Shown here one piece after another: positions 6,135-14,870 of a DNA stretch of 18,929 bases. A program made the translations under genes and the position numbers. Position 1 is the stretch's first letter. Each line of letters begins with the position of its first letter. Under the pieces are notes generated by a model that did not search any database, was not told the DNA's origin, and worked only from the letters and a program-made list of their open reading frames with translations. Location: positions 1 to 18,929 of the forward strand of contig CAJNDS010001438.1 of the NCBI GenBank assembly GCA_905221605.1, written 5' to 3'. This stretch comes from Symbiodinium natans (taxonomy: Eukaryota > Sar > Dinophyceae > Suessiales > Symbiodiniaceae).

Positions 6135-7931
6135 ATGTTGAATACATCCCCACGACATACCAGTGGAGCTCATGTGAGGAGTCCAAGAGGTGGACGAGAG
6201 CGTGGAAGCTCTGTGCCCATCATGGATGCTGAGACAAGGCGAAGGGTAGACCCTTTTCCGGGTTTGGGAAATCCCAACCCACTGTGGGTGCAAGGTTTGG
6301 CACAAGGAAGCCAACCTGTGTATGGCCCAGTGCCCAGAGGTCGAACTCCCGCCAGAAGCCCTCATGGGGTAGCTACTGGAGCACCCCAACAGACAATGGG
6401 AGGCCCTTCGTTTCCCCCTGGTTTGCCTCAGCAAGCGGTAGGAAGTCCTTCGTTACCACCAGGACTATCCACTGGACCTCCTCAACCTGTGGTGACACCA
6501 TCACAAACATCACCCGACGTGCAAGGGTTGACGAGACAAGTGCGAGAATTGGAAAGCATGATGCAGCAACTGGTTGTACAGCAACAGCAGTTTGTGCAAA
6601 CGATGACTTCGTCCATGGTGCAGCAACAGCAGCAGCATCAGCAGTGGATGATACAGCAGCATCAGCAACAGCAGCCACAGCAACAGCAACAGGTGAATCC
6701 CCCCTTACCTCAGGATGGTGTTCCTGAGAACATGCCCAGTTCTTCTTCGGGATGTCAAGGTGCATCGCCAGTGGGTACTCCTGCGAAGGGGACCCAGCTT
6801 TTTCGGATGGCGAGCCCAAGTCCCCCACTGAGACCTCCACTTCTGGAGCAAGAAAGGGAAAGGGATGTGTTTGCTCGATCGGACAAATGGTTGCCCAGTT
6901 TGCCGACCATTGACTTTTCGTCTTGGAAGGATCGCATCTCTGAAGCTCTTGGATTCTTGACCTGGATGGAGAAGCTGACCAGTTGGGTTGGTTTGGGTTC
7001 AGAAGTGTTTCCCAATGAGCTCATGCATGCGGTGAAGACTCAAGAAGAGTCTCGGCTGAAACAGGATCGACTTACTGTGGAGCAACAGAAGAGGTCGACG
7101 AGGCTGATGCACATCCTGCGACAGACTTTTGCAAATCATGAGAAGAGTTCTCTGATTTTGCAGACATATGTTGAAAGTGAGAGCACTTATCAACAATCTG
7201 GTTTTGTGGCTTTGAGATTGCTGGCGAAGGAGTTTTGCCTGAAGTCGCGAGCTGAATGCCTGTTCTTTCGGTCGCAGCTGGTGAATCAAACCGTGAAAGC
7301 ACCCAGTATTCCGGAGATCATTCGAAAGATTGAGCATGAGTTGAACAAGTACACCAAGCTGCTCAATAGTCTTGATCCCGATGTGCATGCTGGTGGTTTG
7401 CAGATCCAAGAAGCGGATTCGGTTATGGTTTTGCTGCGCAGTTTGCCAGATCGGTGTAGAAGCCATTGCTTGTTGCATGGCGATAGTGAATCGTTTGAAG
7501 ATCTGAAAAGAGTTGCTCTGAAGTTTGAGGTGCAACAAAGGGTGTGGTCAGAAGCCCCTGGCACGAAGCTTCAACCTTTTCGAGATCCCAATGAGGGAAA
7601 GGGCAACGAAGGAAAACCAAAAGGCAAAGGAAAGGAACAGAAAGGCAAGCGCGAATCAAGCAAAGGTGCGGGCAAACGAGCTTCAAGCCAGAACAAGAAG
7701 GATGTGGAGTGCTATGTGTGTGGTGGAAAGGGACATTATGCCCGCGATTGCTGGTATAAGGAGGGAGATTCAGGCAAGAAGCCCAATTCCCCCAATGCTA
7801 AGGCGAAAGCCAAGGCAAAAGGAGATCCCAAGAAGAAGCCCGAAAAGGGAAAGCCCAAAGGAAAGGCAAAGGAAAGGGGAAGACAGTTGCTGAAGTCTCC
7901 CAAGAGGGTGAGTCGAGTGACTACCAGCTAA
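6135..7931 (+). CDS. gag: Gag polyprotein of element A
   Basis: 598 codons; this protein would form the virus-like particle that packages element RNA. The first 120 residues are rich in Pro and Gly. Residues about 130-190 are a Gln-rich, probably coiled-coil stretch (many QQ runs with a few His). The central part (residues about 250-470) resembles a copia capsid region, from KWLPSLPTIDF to VLLRSLPDRCRSH. A single CCHC zinc knuckle, CYVCGGKGHYARDC (7710-7751; C526, C529, H534, C539), binds RNA, and Lys/Gly-rich basic tracts lie on both sides. ATG 6135 is also the start position preserved in copy C. The frame ends at TAA 7929-7931, overlapping the pol frame by 130 nt. Codon content and length fit an intact gene. 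Confidence 0.9.
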   Translation: MLNTSPRHTSGAHVRSPRGGRERGSSVPIMDAETRRRVDPFPGLGNPNPLWVQGLAQGSQPVYGPVPRGRTPARSPHGVATGAPQQTMGGPSFPPGLPQQAVGSPSLPPGLSTGPPQPVVTPSQTSPDVQGLTRQVRELESMMQQLVVQQQQFVQTMTSSMVQQQQQHQQWMIQQHQQQQPQQQQQVNPPLPQDGVPENMPSSSSGCQGASPVGTPAKGTQLFRMASPSPPLRPPLLEQERERDVFARSDKWLPSLPTIDFSSWKDRISEALGFLTWMEKLTSWVGLGSEVFPNELMHAVKTQEESRLKQDRLTVEQQKRSTRLMHILRQTFANHEKSSLILQTYVESESTYQQSGFVALRLLAKEFCLKSRAECLFFRSQLVNQTVKAPSIPEIIRKIEHELNKYTKLLNSLDPDVHAGGLQIQEADSVMVLLRSLPDRCRSHCLLHGDSESFEDLKRVALKFEVQQRVWSEAPGTKLQPFRDPNEGKGNEGKPKGKGKEQKGKRESSKGAGKRASSQNKKDVECYVCGGKGHYARDCWYKEGDSGKKPNSPNAKAKAKAKGDPKKKPEKGKPKGKAKERGRQLLKSPKRVSRVTTS

Positions 7932-10900
7932 CTGGAGGTGAATGGAATGAACCTGAGTCAGAGGCCCGAGTGGAATCTGTGTTGCAACCTCTGGAAGGAT
8001 TGCTTGATGAAGTGAGAAAAGAGTGGATTCCCCGGAGTACTGATGAGATAGATTGGTCATGGGAAGTTGAGACGAGAGTCCGGATTGCCGAGTTGGAGCA
8101 TCGGATCTCTACCGATTTATCTCAGATGTTGCCATCTAAGTCAGTTCGGTCTTTGATGAAACCTCCGATGAATCAAGTCAAAAGCATGGAAAAGGATGAT
8201 GCAAGCAAATGGTGGTTGATTGACTCAGGAGCATCGGTGACTGTGATTGCGAAAAGATACTTGGATGAGTTCCAGATCTTGGATCGGAAGGCGTTGGGAC
8301 CTAATGAGAGGTACTCAGCAGCCAACGATACCCCGGTGAATGTCTTCGAGCGAGTTCGCATCCGAGCCTTGCTGCCTATGTATGAAGGAAAGCAGTATCT
8401 TGGTTTGACATCGGTGTGTGTGACTGGAGTTGTAGCAGATGTGGCTCACAACATCTTGAGCACCGAGCAGATGGTGAATACTGGTTGGGAAGTGAAGTTC
8501 ACTCGAAGAGAGATTTCGCTGCGACACGAGAAGAAAGGAGTCATGGGATATGGAGTATCCTGGGCTGGATGTCCTTGGATCTACCTGCAAGGTGATGCTG
8601 GAAAGCGAAAGAAAGTAACCTTTGGAAGAACTGAGGTTCGACCCATGGATGTGGATGATGGCCAACGACCGATGGAGGTTGATCAGATGCAGTCAGTGCA
8701 GTCAATGACCAAGAAAAAGCAAGAAGAAATGGAGCTGCATCGGATGCGAGGCCACATTCCTTTTTCGTCCGAATGTCCTCATTGTCGGATGACAAGAGGA
8801 ACAACCCAGCATCGTCGGACCAAGGATGCTCAAGACCGACCCGTGGCGTTGCAAGCAGATTTCTGCTTCATCAACCTGGTAACTGGTACTTTTGCGAAAG
8901 ACCAGCCGACGGCTCCCAACATGAAAGTACTGGTCATGACTGAAATGTCAACCAGAATGATTGGATGTCTGTTGGTAGGGACCAATGCTGACAATACCTC
9001 CAGCTGGATTCGTTATTGGATGAATGCTTTCGGACTGGACATTGCAGGGTCTGCTGTACTGTTGAGGACAGACAGCGAGACAGCGGTGAGCGCCCTCATC
9101 AAGAGAGCCAATCTGGGGATTAGGATTGTGACCCAAAGAGCACCTCCGCAGGGACATGAAGCGGTTGGTGGTGTGGAAAGGGCAGTGAGAACACTCAAGG
9201 AGTTGTTCAGCACGGTGAGGTTGGATCTACGAGCGCAGGGCTTTGACTTGAAGAGAAGTCCTCGAGCGTTTGAGTTTGGTCTGATTTACTGTGCTGCAAT
9301 GCACAATCACCATGCAGCTGCCTTTGATGGGAAGAAATCACCCCAGGAGTTGGTACTACAGAGATCCCTCCATGAGTGTGGATCGTCGTTGATAGGTGCT
9401 ACAGTTCTGGCTGAGCTACCGGATTCGATGAAAACCACGGCGCTCTCCCGGTTTGTGGAAGCAGCCTATGTGTACCCTGAAGTTGGTGGCTTGACTCATG
9501 TTGTGAGTGCCATGGTGGATGGTTGTCCAAAACACTTTCGAGCAAAGTCCATCAAGCACATCGTTCCGTTGAAGATTGGGTTGGAGCATTGTCAACATTT
9601 GCTCAAGGAGCATGATCCATCGGATACATTGGCTCCCCCGATTCTGAAGGAGAAAGAGGCTGGTGTGCCCGATCGGATTGAAGGTGAAGCGGACAAGGCC
9701 TTTGAGGGCCGAGTGTCTGATGGACCGACCACAGACATGAGCAAAGTTGGACCTCCAGCTGCATGGGTGAAGGAACATGGTGGCACAGCGAACTGTCCTG
9801 CGTGTGGTCCAAAAAGAGGAAAAGCCAACCACAATGCTGACTGCCGAAAACGGTATGATGATTGGTTGAAAGCTCAACGACAACGGTTGGAATCGAAAGA
9901 ACCAACAGAGGAAACTCCAAAAATGGACCAGAGAAGCTCAAAGGATGCGGGGGTGATGGAGTCTGGAAGTGAGCCTTCACTCCTGAAACGTCCGAAGATC
10001 ACCTATGAGAGTCGACCAGATCCCAAGTTGGAGGAGAAGCAAAGCGTCCCAACACCTGCGACAGAAGTTGTGGATGTTGACATGGAGGATTTTGAGGATC
10101 CAAGTTTGCCTTACCAAGGGATTCCAGATGAGGCAATGGAACCTGGATACTTCGAAGGAGAAACTCCCGCTGAGGATGAAGCGCTCCCAATGGAGGAAGA
10201 AAAACCTCAAATGGATGTGGATTCAGTTCCAAATGAGTCCAGTCGAGTTCCCCGGCGTTTAGAGAGTTTAACTTCAGATGTGAACTCAGTTCCAGATGAG
10301 TCCAATCGAGTTCCCCGGCTGATCAATCGTATTTATTTAGACCCAAGACTCGATGTGCCTCAAGGTCCTATTAAAATGGTAAGCAGTGACGAGAGTCCGA
10401 AGTTGGTACATGTGACCAGTTCGATTCTGCTCAACAAGAATAGCACTTTCCCGGAGTCCATGAAGGTGTGTGGATCCCAAGTTTGGCTGGCAAGACCCAC
10501 GAGTGTTCTGTCTGAGATAGATGGATGTCCATTAGATGTGGATGAAACAGTGGAAGGCCGGCGAACTGAGCTGCAGAGTATGACTGCTCACAAAGCAGGG
10601 AGAGTGGTTGGAGCAGACGAGGCTCAGAAGTTTGCTCGTCAGCATGGGATAAAGATCATCCCAACCCGATGGGTCCTAGGCCCAAAGGTGGTGAATGGCA
10701 AGGAAGCTGTGAGAGCTCGGTGTGTGGTGCAAGACATCGCAAAGGGGAGCACAGCATCATCTTTAGGACTGAGTGCTACGACTCCTTCTTTAGAAGCGTT
10801 TCGGACGCTTTTGGCCATTGCTTCGGTAGATGCTATGGATATCGCAACTTTGGATGTTAGCACTGCATTCTTGCATTCCCCCCTTCCGAAAGGATCGAAG

Positions 10901-13900
10901 GCGATTATCCAATTGCCCAAGGATGTTTCCGCCTGCAAGGACTATTATGTCCCGGTGTTTATGATTCTGGATCAAGCCATGAATGGTTTGAGAGTTGCCG
11001 CCAAAGCTTGGAACTTGAAGCTGGCGACAGTTGTGAAGAAAGTTGGGTTGAAGCAATGCCCAACGGAACCTTCCGTCTTCGAGGGCACTGTGAGAGGGAA
11101 AAGATTCCTCATGTTGTGCTATGTGGACGATTTGATTCTGTGTGGCACTAGAGATGCCATTCGATTGGTGACCGACACCCTGAACGGAGAGTTGAAGATC
11201 AAGGAAACGGGTCGAATCACTTCCACTGGTGGAAAGATCACCTTTTTGGGGCGAGAGATTGAGAGACAAGGGAGTCATCTCAGGATGCGAGTGCCCCCGG
11301 CATACTTAGATGCCCTGTTCGAGACAGAGTTCTGTAAGGACCTGAAGGTGGTTAATGCTCCTCCGGACATCGTGAAAACGGTCGAGAAGGGCAGAGCAAG
11401 TGGTTCGGATCCTGAGTTGAGTGACACTGCAGCTGCGAGGTACAGAGCAGTACTTGGCCGGATTGCATGGTGGGGTCAGTCGAGACCTGACCTGAGTAGG
11501 TGGATGTCCATTCTTTCGCAAGGACAGTCCAAACCAACAGCATGCTTTGAGCAAGCATTGCGACAAGTGATTAGGTTCCTAAAGGGACAATACCATGCAT
11601 GGCAGTACTTTGGCCCTGATGGGAATGTACCGGACAGTGGGCCGGCGCAGCTGGAAGTGTATGCGGATGCCAGTTGGGCACCCCAAGCGTCGTTAGGACG
11701 AAGATCTGTGTCGGGCATAGCCATCTTTTATAGAGGATGCCTGATCAAGGGAATCTCTCGAGTTCAAGGGTGTGTATCGCTGAGTTCTTGTGAAGCCGAG
11801 TTGAGAGCCATCTTGACTGCGGTACAGGAGAGTGAGGGACTTGCGACTTTGATCGGTCAGTTGGCCGAGTCAGATGTCACGATCCGATTGCACACTGACA
11901 GTTCCTCAGCGAGAGCGGTTTTGCTAAACCGTGGGTTGAGTAGGAGAGTTCGCCACTTAGACATCGCTGTCTGCTATCTTCAGGAGCGGATACAGGAAGC
12001 TCAGACCTTGAAGGTCATTTGGTGCCCGACAGCGGGAATGATCGCTGACGTTCTTACAAAGTGCTTGAGTCAAGTGACATTCTGTCAGCACCAGCAAGCT
12101 ATGGGTATATACCCTGGTGAAGATGTGCAGCAGGTGTGGAGGATCTGTGGAATCCGACCAAGGGTTGGAGTTCAGGCATACCAGTGTGCCGAGGCAACTG
12201 GATGCAGTGTGGAGCAAGTTGGATCGTTGAAAAGTGTGAAAAAGTGTGGTGAAGTTTTTGAGAATTTCCACCTTAGAAGTCCCGAAACCCTTCGTGAAGA
12301 CTCTTCCCCTGAGGTTCAAGAAATGGATTTATGGTCCACCCGCAAAAGCTTTGGTTCAAGCACCACGGAAGCTAGCCCTAGCCTGGAGCCTGTACCTTTG
12401 GTGAAGGACAGGAAAATGGCAGCTGAAGACAGCAGGAAGGGTGAGCAGGGTGCTGAGATGAAAAGCCCCTTTTGGTGTAAGGTTTGCAAATGGTTGTTCA
12501 GATCCGAGCATGCTGCCGGGTTGAGCTGGGATGAAAGTGGCAAGCCCAAGTGCGAAAAGTGCAAACAGACTGTGACAGTCTCTGGCACGGATGCAAGCCA
12601 TGCATTCCATCTCCGAGACGCAGAGAAGGAGCGCCGAGCTGCTGGAAAAAGGGGTGATAAAGGTGAAAGCCGAGGCTCAGGCCAAGCTGCACCGAAACCC
12701 AAGGCCATGCCGAAGGTGATTGAACGGATGGTCGACGTGTTTCCGGAGCTGGCGGATCCAGAGCCGCCGAAGTGGTTCGGTGATGTGTCATGGAGTATCT
12801 GCCGGCGCGGAACTCCAGTGGATGAGCTAGAGCTCAAGGACGTGGTAGGCACGCTATCCGACAAGGATATGTTGCGCTATCAAAGCTCATACGAGAAGCT
12901 GGTGAAGCCCATCCAGGAGGTGTGTGAGCTACAGGAGAAACCCACGAAGATCTTCGGAATCTGGGATGTCCGTGGACAGATTGGTGGCAAGGCCATCATC
13001 TGGGAGATGGCAGTGAATGAAGGAGGACTGTACATGGAAGTGCCGCCGGGAATGTGTGGCCTGGCGATGTTGAGCTTCGTGAGGTACTTGAAGAGAAAAG
13101 GGATAATCCCTGTTTTGCTTCTGGGTGAGCACCAGGACCTCGGAGTCTTGCGGATGGTGGATCTGTTGTGCATGCTACCCATTTTGGGAGCAGAGAGGAT
13201 CATGGAGGATGAAGCTGAGAGCTCGTATTATCCCCCATGGGTGTTGCGCTGGAAGAGAAGTGCAAAGGAAGGATCCTTGGTGTTTAAGGAACTGGTGGAG
13301 CGAGTGCGAGTGATTTCGATGTTGTCGTGTGATACACTTCGGATTCACGAGCCGGAGCTGAGGGAGAGACCAGTCCCCAAGTGGTCGTTTGTGGCCTACA
13401 GCCACTACAGATCCGTGATGGAGTCTGTTGCAGGATTCCTGGAGGACCTGGAGAAAAAGAAAGAGGAGATCACCGACACGCAGAGGGCGGCAAGCTGGAA
13501 GAAGGTGGTTGCGAGTGAGACTCGAAGCGGTGTTGTGTGGATCTGCAAGTGTAAGTGGCACTTGCCGACCGACTATGTGGTGAGGTTTAACTTGACGTTG
13601 CCTGCCGACATGTGGCAGCAAGCCTTTGGGATCATGGGTGAGAACGTTGGGAAACTCGAGAAGGAGGAAAAGGACCTGAAGCGGATCCTCAAGGCTGCAG
13701 CGGAACAGCAAGACCGAGAGTTCGAGGAAGCTGAGCGAAAGCGCAAGCGCATCGCCGACCTTTCAGCTGCCGAGGAAGAAGCTGCTAAGAGAGCAAAGCT
13801 GGAAGGCGAAGCGGTTCGCTCGCCTGTGTCAGTTGTACCATCTGAGTTGGATGCAGCAGCTATCGCGCAGATTGCTGAGCGTGTGAAGGCAAGCTTTAGT

Positions 13901-14131
13901 GTTGCCGATTTGGAGCTGATGTTGGAAGAGAAGAAGAGAAAGGTTGGAGACCAGCCAACTGAGAGGCCTGCGGAGACGCCAGCTGAGCCTAGCCGATCTT
14001 CGCAGGAGGTGATGATGGAAACGAGGACGGCTGAGTTGGCGGAGATGAAGGAAGCCGCCAAGGAGCGCCGCGCCAAGTTGATGGAGTCAACTGGAGCTGG
14101 CGAGAAAAAGGGCGAAGAGGATGAAGAATGA
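7802..14131 (+). CDS. pol: Pol polyprotein of element A (protease, integrase, RT, RNase H, novel C-terminus)
   Basis: Open in the -1 frame relative to gag from 7802; the first possible non-AUG start is GTG 7970, but frameshift expression is more likely. Domains in order: protease with DSGA at 8222-8233. Integrase zinc finger HX4H...CX2C with histidines at 8738 and 8753 and cysteines at 8774 and 8783, then catalytic D 8858, D 9071 and E 9176 (34 residues between the last two). An acidic linker with a CX2CX8HX3C motif (9794-9844) and a 21-codon tandem repeat. Reverse transcriptase with LDVSTAF (D at 10853) and YVDD (11120-11131). RNase H with D 11666, E 11792, D 11897 and D 12047. RNase H ends near 12064, where copia Pol normally stops, yet the frame continues about 690 codons. 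All catalytic residues are present. The protein should make and integrate element cDNA. Confidence 0.93.
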   Translation, partial: GESQGKRRSQEEARKGKAQRKGKGKGKTVAEVSQEGESSDYQLTGGEWNEPESEARVESVLQPLEGLLDEVRKEWIPRSTDEIDWSWEVETRVRIAELEHRISTDLSQMLPSKSVRSLMKPPMNQVKSMEKDDASKWWLIDSGASVTVIAKRYLDEFQILDRKALGPNERYSAANDTPVNVFERVRIRALLPMYEGKQYLGLTSVCVTGVVADVAHNILSTEQMVNTGWEVKFTRREISLRHEKKGVMGYGVSWAGCPWIYLQGDAGKRKKVTFGRTEVRPMDVDDGQRPMEVDQMQSVQSMTKKKQEEMELHRMRGHIPFSSECPHCRMTRGTTQHRRTKDAQDRPVALQADFCFINLVTGTFAKDQPTAPNMKVLVMTEMSTRMIGCLLVGTNADNTSSWIRYWMNAFGLDIAGSAVLLRTDSETAVSALIKRANLGIRIVTQRAPPQGHEAVGGVERAVRTLKELFSTVRLDLRAQGFDLKRSPRAFEFGLIYCAAMHNHHAAAFDGKKSPQELVLQRSLHECGSSLIGATVLAELPDSMKTTALSRFVEAAYVYPEVGGLTHVVSAMVDGCPKHFRAKSIKHIVPLKIGLEHCQHLLKEHDPSDTLAPPILKEKEAGVPDRIEGEADKAFEGRVSDGPTTDMSKVGPPAAWVKEHGGTANCPACGPKRGKANHNADCRKRYDDWLKAQRQRLESKEPTEETPKMDQRSSKDAGVMESGSEPSLLKRPKITYESRPDPKLEEKQSVPTPATEVVDVDMEDFEDPSLPYQGIPDEAMEPGYFEGETPAEDEALPMEEEKPQMDVDSVPNESSRVPRRLESLTSDVNSVPDESNRVPRLINRIYLDPRLDVPQGPIKMVSSDESPKLVHVTSSILLNKNSTFPESMKVCGSQVWLARPTSVLSEIDGCPLDVDETVEGRRTELQSMTAHKAGRVVGADEAQKFARQHGIKIIPTRWVLGPKVVNGKEAVRARCVVQDIAKGSTASSLGLSATTPSLEAFRTLLAIASVDAMDIATLDVSTAFLHSPLPKGSKAIIQLPKDVSACKDYYVPVFMILDQAMNGLRVAAKAWNLKLATVVKKVGLKQCPTEPSVFEGTVRGKRFLMLCYVDDLILCGTRDAIRLVTDTLNGELKIKETGRITSTGGKITFLGREIERQGSHLRMRVPPAYLDALFETEFCKDLKVVNAPPDIVKTVEKGRASGSDPELSDTAAARYRAVLGRIAWWGQSRPDLSRWMSILSQGQSKPTACFEQALRQVIRFLKGQYHAWQYFGPDGNVPDSGPAQLEVYADASWAPQASLGRRSVSGIAIFYRGCLIKGISRVQGCVSLSSCEAELRAILTAVQESEGLATLIGQLAESDVTIRLHTDSSSARAVLLNRGLSRRVRHLDIAVCYLQERIQEAQTLKVIWCPTAGMIADVLTKCLSQVTFCQHQQAMGIYPGEDVQQVWRICGIRPRVGVQAYQCAEATGCSVEQVGSLKSVKKCGEVFENFHLRSPETLREDSSPEVQEMDLWSTRKSFGSSTTEASPSLEPVPLVKDRKMAAEDSRKGEQGAEMKSPFWCKVCKWLFRSEHAAGLSWDESGKPKCEKCKQTVTVSGTDASHAFHLRDAEKERRAAGKRGDKGESRGSGQAAPKPKAMPKVIERMVDVFPELADPEPPKWFGDVSWSICRRGTPVDELELKDVVGTLSDKDMLRYQSSYEKLVKPIQEVCELQEKPTKIFGIWDVRGQIGGKAIIWEMAVNEGGLYMEVPPGMCGLAMLSFVRYLKRKGIIPVLLLGEHQDLGVLRMVDLLCMLPILGAERIMEDEAESSYYPPWVLRWKRSAKEGSLVFKELVERVRVISMLSCDTLRIHEPELRERPVPKWSFVAYSHYRSVMESVAGFLEDLEKKKEEITDTQRAASWKKVVASETRSGVVWICKCKWHLPTDYVVRFNLTLPADMWQQAFGIMGENVGKLEKEEKDLKRILKAAAEQQDREFEEAERKRKRIADLSAAEEEAAKRAKLEGEAVRSPVSVVPSELDAAAIAQIAERVKASFSVADLELMLEEKKRKVGDQPTERPAETPAEPSRSSQEVMMETRTAELAEMKEAAKERRAKLMESTGAGEKKGEEDEE
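7844..7850 (+). promoter_or_regulatory. Candidate -1 frameshift heptamer AAAGGGA
   Basis: In the gag frame this reads A AAG GGA, which has the X XXY YYZ form needed for a -1 slip into the pol frame. It lies inside the 7802-7931 overlap. G-rich slippery heptamers are less usual than A/U ones, and I did not establish a downstream pseudoknot, so this is only the best candidate. Confidence 0.35.
9794..9844 (+). other. CCHC-like motif in the integrase-RT linker
   Basis: CPAC followed by HNADC gives CX2CX8HX3C (C 9794, C 9803, H 9830, C 9842), followed by RKRYDDW. The spacing differs from the retroviral knuckle CX2CX4HX4C found in gag. It may bind zinc and nucleic acid. I recall similar motifs in other dinoflagellate copia elements, but cannot verify that here. 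Confidence 0.5.
10214..10320 (+). repeat. 63-nt in-frame tandem repeat in the Pol linker
   Basis: GATGTG..TCAGTTCCA.ATGAGTCCA.TCGAGTTCCCCGGC begins at 10214 and again at 10277. The second copy matches for about 43 nt. The 63-nt period keeps the frame and repeats a SVP(N/D)ES(S/N)RVPR peptide. Confidence 0.85.
12065..14131 (+). other. C-terminal extension of element A Pol, unknown function
   Basis: About 688 codons after the RNase H motif ADVLTK (12044-12061). First comes a linker to about 12415. Then a zinc-ribbon-like CX2C-X21-CX2C with cysteines at 12476, 12485, 12551 and 12560, inside FWCKVCKW and KPKCEKCK. A basic Gly/Lys/Arg stretch follows (to about 12715). Next is a globular region of roughly 300 residues (12720-13630) with Trp-rich and hydrophobic strands, including FGIWDVRGQIGGKAIIWEM, LLLGEHQDLG and a second Cys pair in WICKCKW (13538-13558). 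A predicted coiled coil lies at 13634-13809 with a KRKR signal (13738-13749), and a Lys/Glu helix with an acidic tail closes the protein. No transmembrane segment is evident, so an envelope protein is unlikely. I do not recognise the globular part; a captured host domain or a lineage-specific accessory domain are both possible. G+C looks somewhat higher than in the RT part by eye. Confidence 0.75.
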
Positions 14132-14532
14132 ACTGAGATGCTAAGTGATCTCAGTGGTTGGGTGGGTGAGTGAAACCCGCAGCCATTTTTTTTGGAAGCC
14201 ATGGCCGCTTTGCCGCCATGGAGCGCCCGCGATTTTCCTGGTTAGTGTGAGCCCTTGTTTCAGTGCATGAGAAGTTTGCAAAGAGGAGGCAAAATGATGA
14301 TGAAACTCAACGAGGGACTCTATAGCCCCTTCTGCAAGGCGTCTGATTGCCACCTCTGAAGACGTTTTTGGCTGATGGTACGCTGGAAGAAGCGAAACTA
14401 TGAAGCCAATCTTTTCCTGAAGGATCAGCTAGCCGATGCTAGTTGGTGAGTTTGGTGACCTGGAAGATGCGAGACTGAGGAGGAGTATCACGACAAGGTC
14501 GAGTGCTGAGTGGGAAACATCTGAAGCTTGCA

Positions 14533-14698
14533 TTAATTCGTTTTCACGTGTTTGTCACCACGAACTCTTGGATTCGTTCCAAGACAACCCTGCCCCAGTG
14601 CAGGTGGATGCAAGTTTAATTCGTTTTTCACGTGTTTGGACAACGAACTCTTGGGTTACCAGTGATGTGGACCCAGGACAACCTGCCTGATGGTGGGA
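14533..14698. repeat. 83-nt tandem duplication in the 3' untranslated region
   Basis: TTAATTCGTTTT(T)CACGTG and CGAACTCTTGG recur at 14533 and 14616, followed in each unit by ACAACC(C)TGCC (about 14584 and 14675). The units have diverged by substitutions and small indels. TTTTTCACGTG in unit 2 also equals the sequence spanning the 5' LTR end and primer site (5711-5721). Confidence 0.7.
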
Positions 14699-14859
14699 TC
14701 TTGCATGAGTATTTTAAGTTTGATGTCAGAGATCGACTGGTGTGTTGTTTGTTTCGTTTGGTGGCGAGTACGCACCAAGGGAATGTGGCCAGGGCATCCC
14801 CTTAGTGTTGAAGTGCCGAGCTGGGCTTGGACTTCAGATCTTTGACATGAACCCTCAGC

Positions 14860-14870
14860 AAAATGCGGGG
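14860..14870 (+). other. Putative polypurine tract
   Basis: AAAATGCGGGG directly precedes the 3' LTR, where plus-strand DNA synthesis is primed in LTR elements. It is interrupted by TGC, so it is a weak tract and is assigned mainly by position. Confidence 0.45.

Larger units (their letters stand above)
14132..14870 (+). other. Long 3' untranslated region of element A
   Basis: 739 nt between the pol stop and the 3' LTR with no supported gene. It includes a near palindrome around CCATGG (14199-14222), the tandem repeat at 14533-14698, and a purine-biased end (AAAATGCGGGG, about 14860-14870) in the position of a polypurine tract. Confidence 0.6.

Noticed and set aside
6373-6840. Minus-strand Ala/Val-rich open frame opposite gag
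   Set aside because: It is the antisense shadow of the Gln-rich gag segment and its flanks; it recurs in copy C for the same reason.
12065-14131. Envelope-like gene at the 3' end of element A
   Set aside because: No signal peptide, transmembrane segment or separate reading frame; it is fused to Pol and rich in charged coiled-coil sequence.
14177-14197. Second spliced-leader-like sequence (CCGCAGCCATTTT) after the pol stop
   Set aside because: 12 of 13 bases match the leader start, but the rest does not; with this length and a T-run, chance is a fair explanation.
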